Below are positions 13,409 to 13,615 of a stretch of 13,615 nucleotides of DNA, piece after piece; position 1 is the stretch's first letter, and every line of letters begins with the position of its first letter. Made by a program: the position numbers and the translations under genes. The notes beneath the pieces were generated by a model. That model saw only the letters and a program-made list of their open reading frames with translations. It did not search any database and was not told the DNA's origin. The stretch is from Lawsonibacter sp. (GTDB taxonomy: Bacteria; Bacillota; Clostridia; Oscillospirales; Oscillospiraceae), in the NCBI GenBank assembly GCA_022798155.1, contig JAAWLY010000049.1, forward strand, positions 1 through 13,615, given 5' to 3'.

Positions 13409-13615
13409 ATGTTAACCGGAAAGGAATTGGCCCGGGCTTACTTCGACGGCCTGAAAGCGGCCTATTACCGTTATGATGGCCAGGAGATGTGGGACCGCTT
13501 CGCCTCAGTGGTTCATGGGGCGGACCAGCGGGACCTGGACCGGCTCACCGCCCTCTACCCCGATATCCCGGAGAGCCTGGTGGAGCTGCTCAAGCTGGTG
13601 GACGGCACCTACTAC
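13409..13615 (+). CDS. SUKH (SMI1/KNR4-like) family protein, 5' part
   Basis: The first 69 residues of a gene that runs off the window. ATG 13409 has GGAGG (13395-13399) nine bases upstream, inside the end of the previous gene, and is four bases past its stop, so the two are coupled. The stretch LTALYPDIPESLVELL (46-61) followed by KLVDGTYY matches the start of the SMI1/KNR4 (SUKH) fold as seen in bacterial immunity proteins, where a proline-containing helix precedes a V-D-G-T-Y motif. SUKH proteins commonly neutralise nuclease or deaminase toxins. The call rests on motif resemblance in a partial protein. Confidence 0.6.
   Translation, partial: MLTGKELARAYFDGLKAAYYRYDGQEMWDRFASVVHGADQRDLDRLTALYPDIPESLVELLKLVDGTYY

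Overview
The window looks like chromosome from a high-GC member of the Clostridia (Firmicutes), most like the Oscillospiraceae of the gut (Flavonifractor, Lawsonibacter or Intestinimonas type). The grounds are strong AGGAGG ribosome sites, several TTG/GTG starts, U-tailed intrinsic terminators, low-GC promoters of TTGACA/TATAAT type between GC-rich genes, and protein families typical of that group. The genus is inferred from family resemblance, not shown.

Left part (1-600): a small ribbon-helix-helix DNA-binding protein and an unrecognised 66-residue helical protein, separated by two inverted repeats and closed by a bidirectional terminator. Then (588-3461, minus strand) come a soluble ATP-grasp ligase as its own transcription unit and, upstream of it, two tandem alpha/beta-hydrolase (putative esterase) genes with their own promoter and terminator. 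Next to that promoter, on the plus strand, lies a truncated AbrB-type membrane protein (3639-3947), probably a decayed gene.

Middle part (4000-6649): a cell-envelope group. On the minus strand a PAP2 lipid phosphatase gene is followed by a D-amino-acid transaminase gene, ending in a strong bidirectional terminator. Divergent from them is a TuaH-like glycosyltransferase gene. The two directions share a short intergenic region with head-to-head, overlapping promoters.

Right part (6725-13615, plus strand): a de novo purine operon, purE-purC-purF-purM-purN-purO. Its leader holds a promoter, a 20-codon aromatic-rich upstream ORF ending in proline, and a perfect intrinsic terminator just before purE, so expression is probably set by attenuation. 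The PurF here lacks the N-terminal nucleophile cysteine and the other glutaminase residues but keeps the PRPP loop and the 4Fe-4S cysteines. purC is preceded in frame by an open coding-like segment of 66 codons. IMP cyclohydrolase is of the PurO type rather than PurH. The operon runs without a visible break into a DUF1266/DUF2185 (Imm33-like) gene and the start of a SUKH (SMI1/KNR4-like) gene, families known from immunity proteins of polymorphic toxins.

The most notable points are the glutaminase-dead PurF, the purE leader with its upstream ORF, the open segment before purC, and the immunity-type genes riding on the purine operon. No tRNA, rRNA, CRISPR array or insertion sequence was seen.
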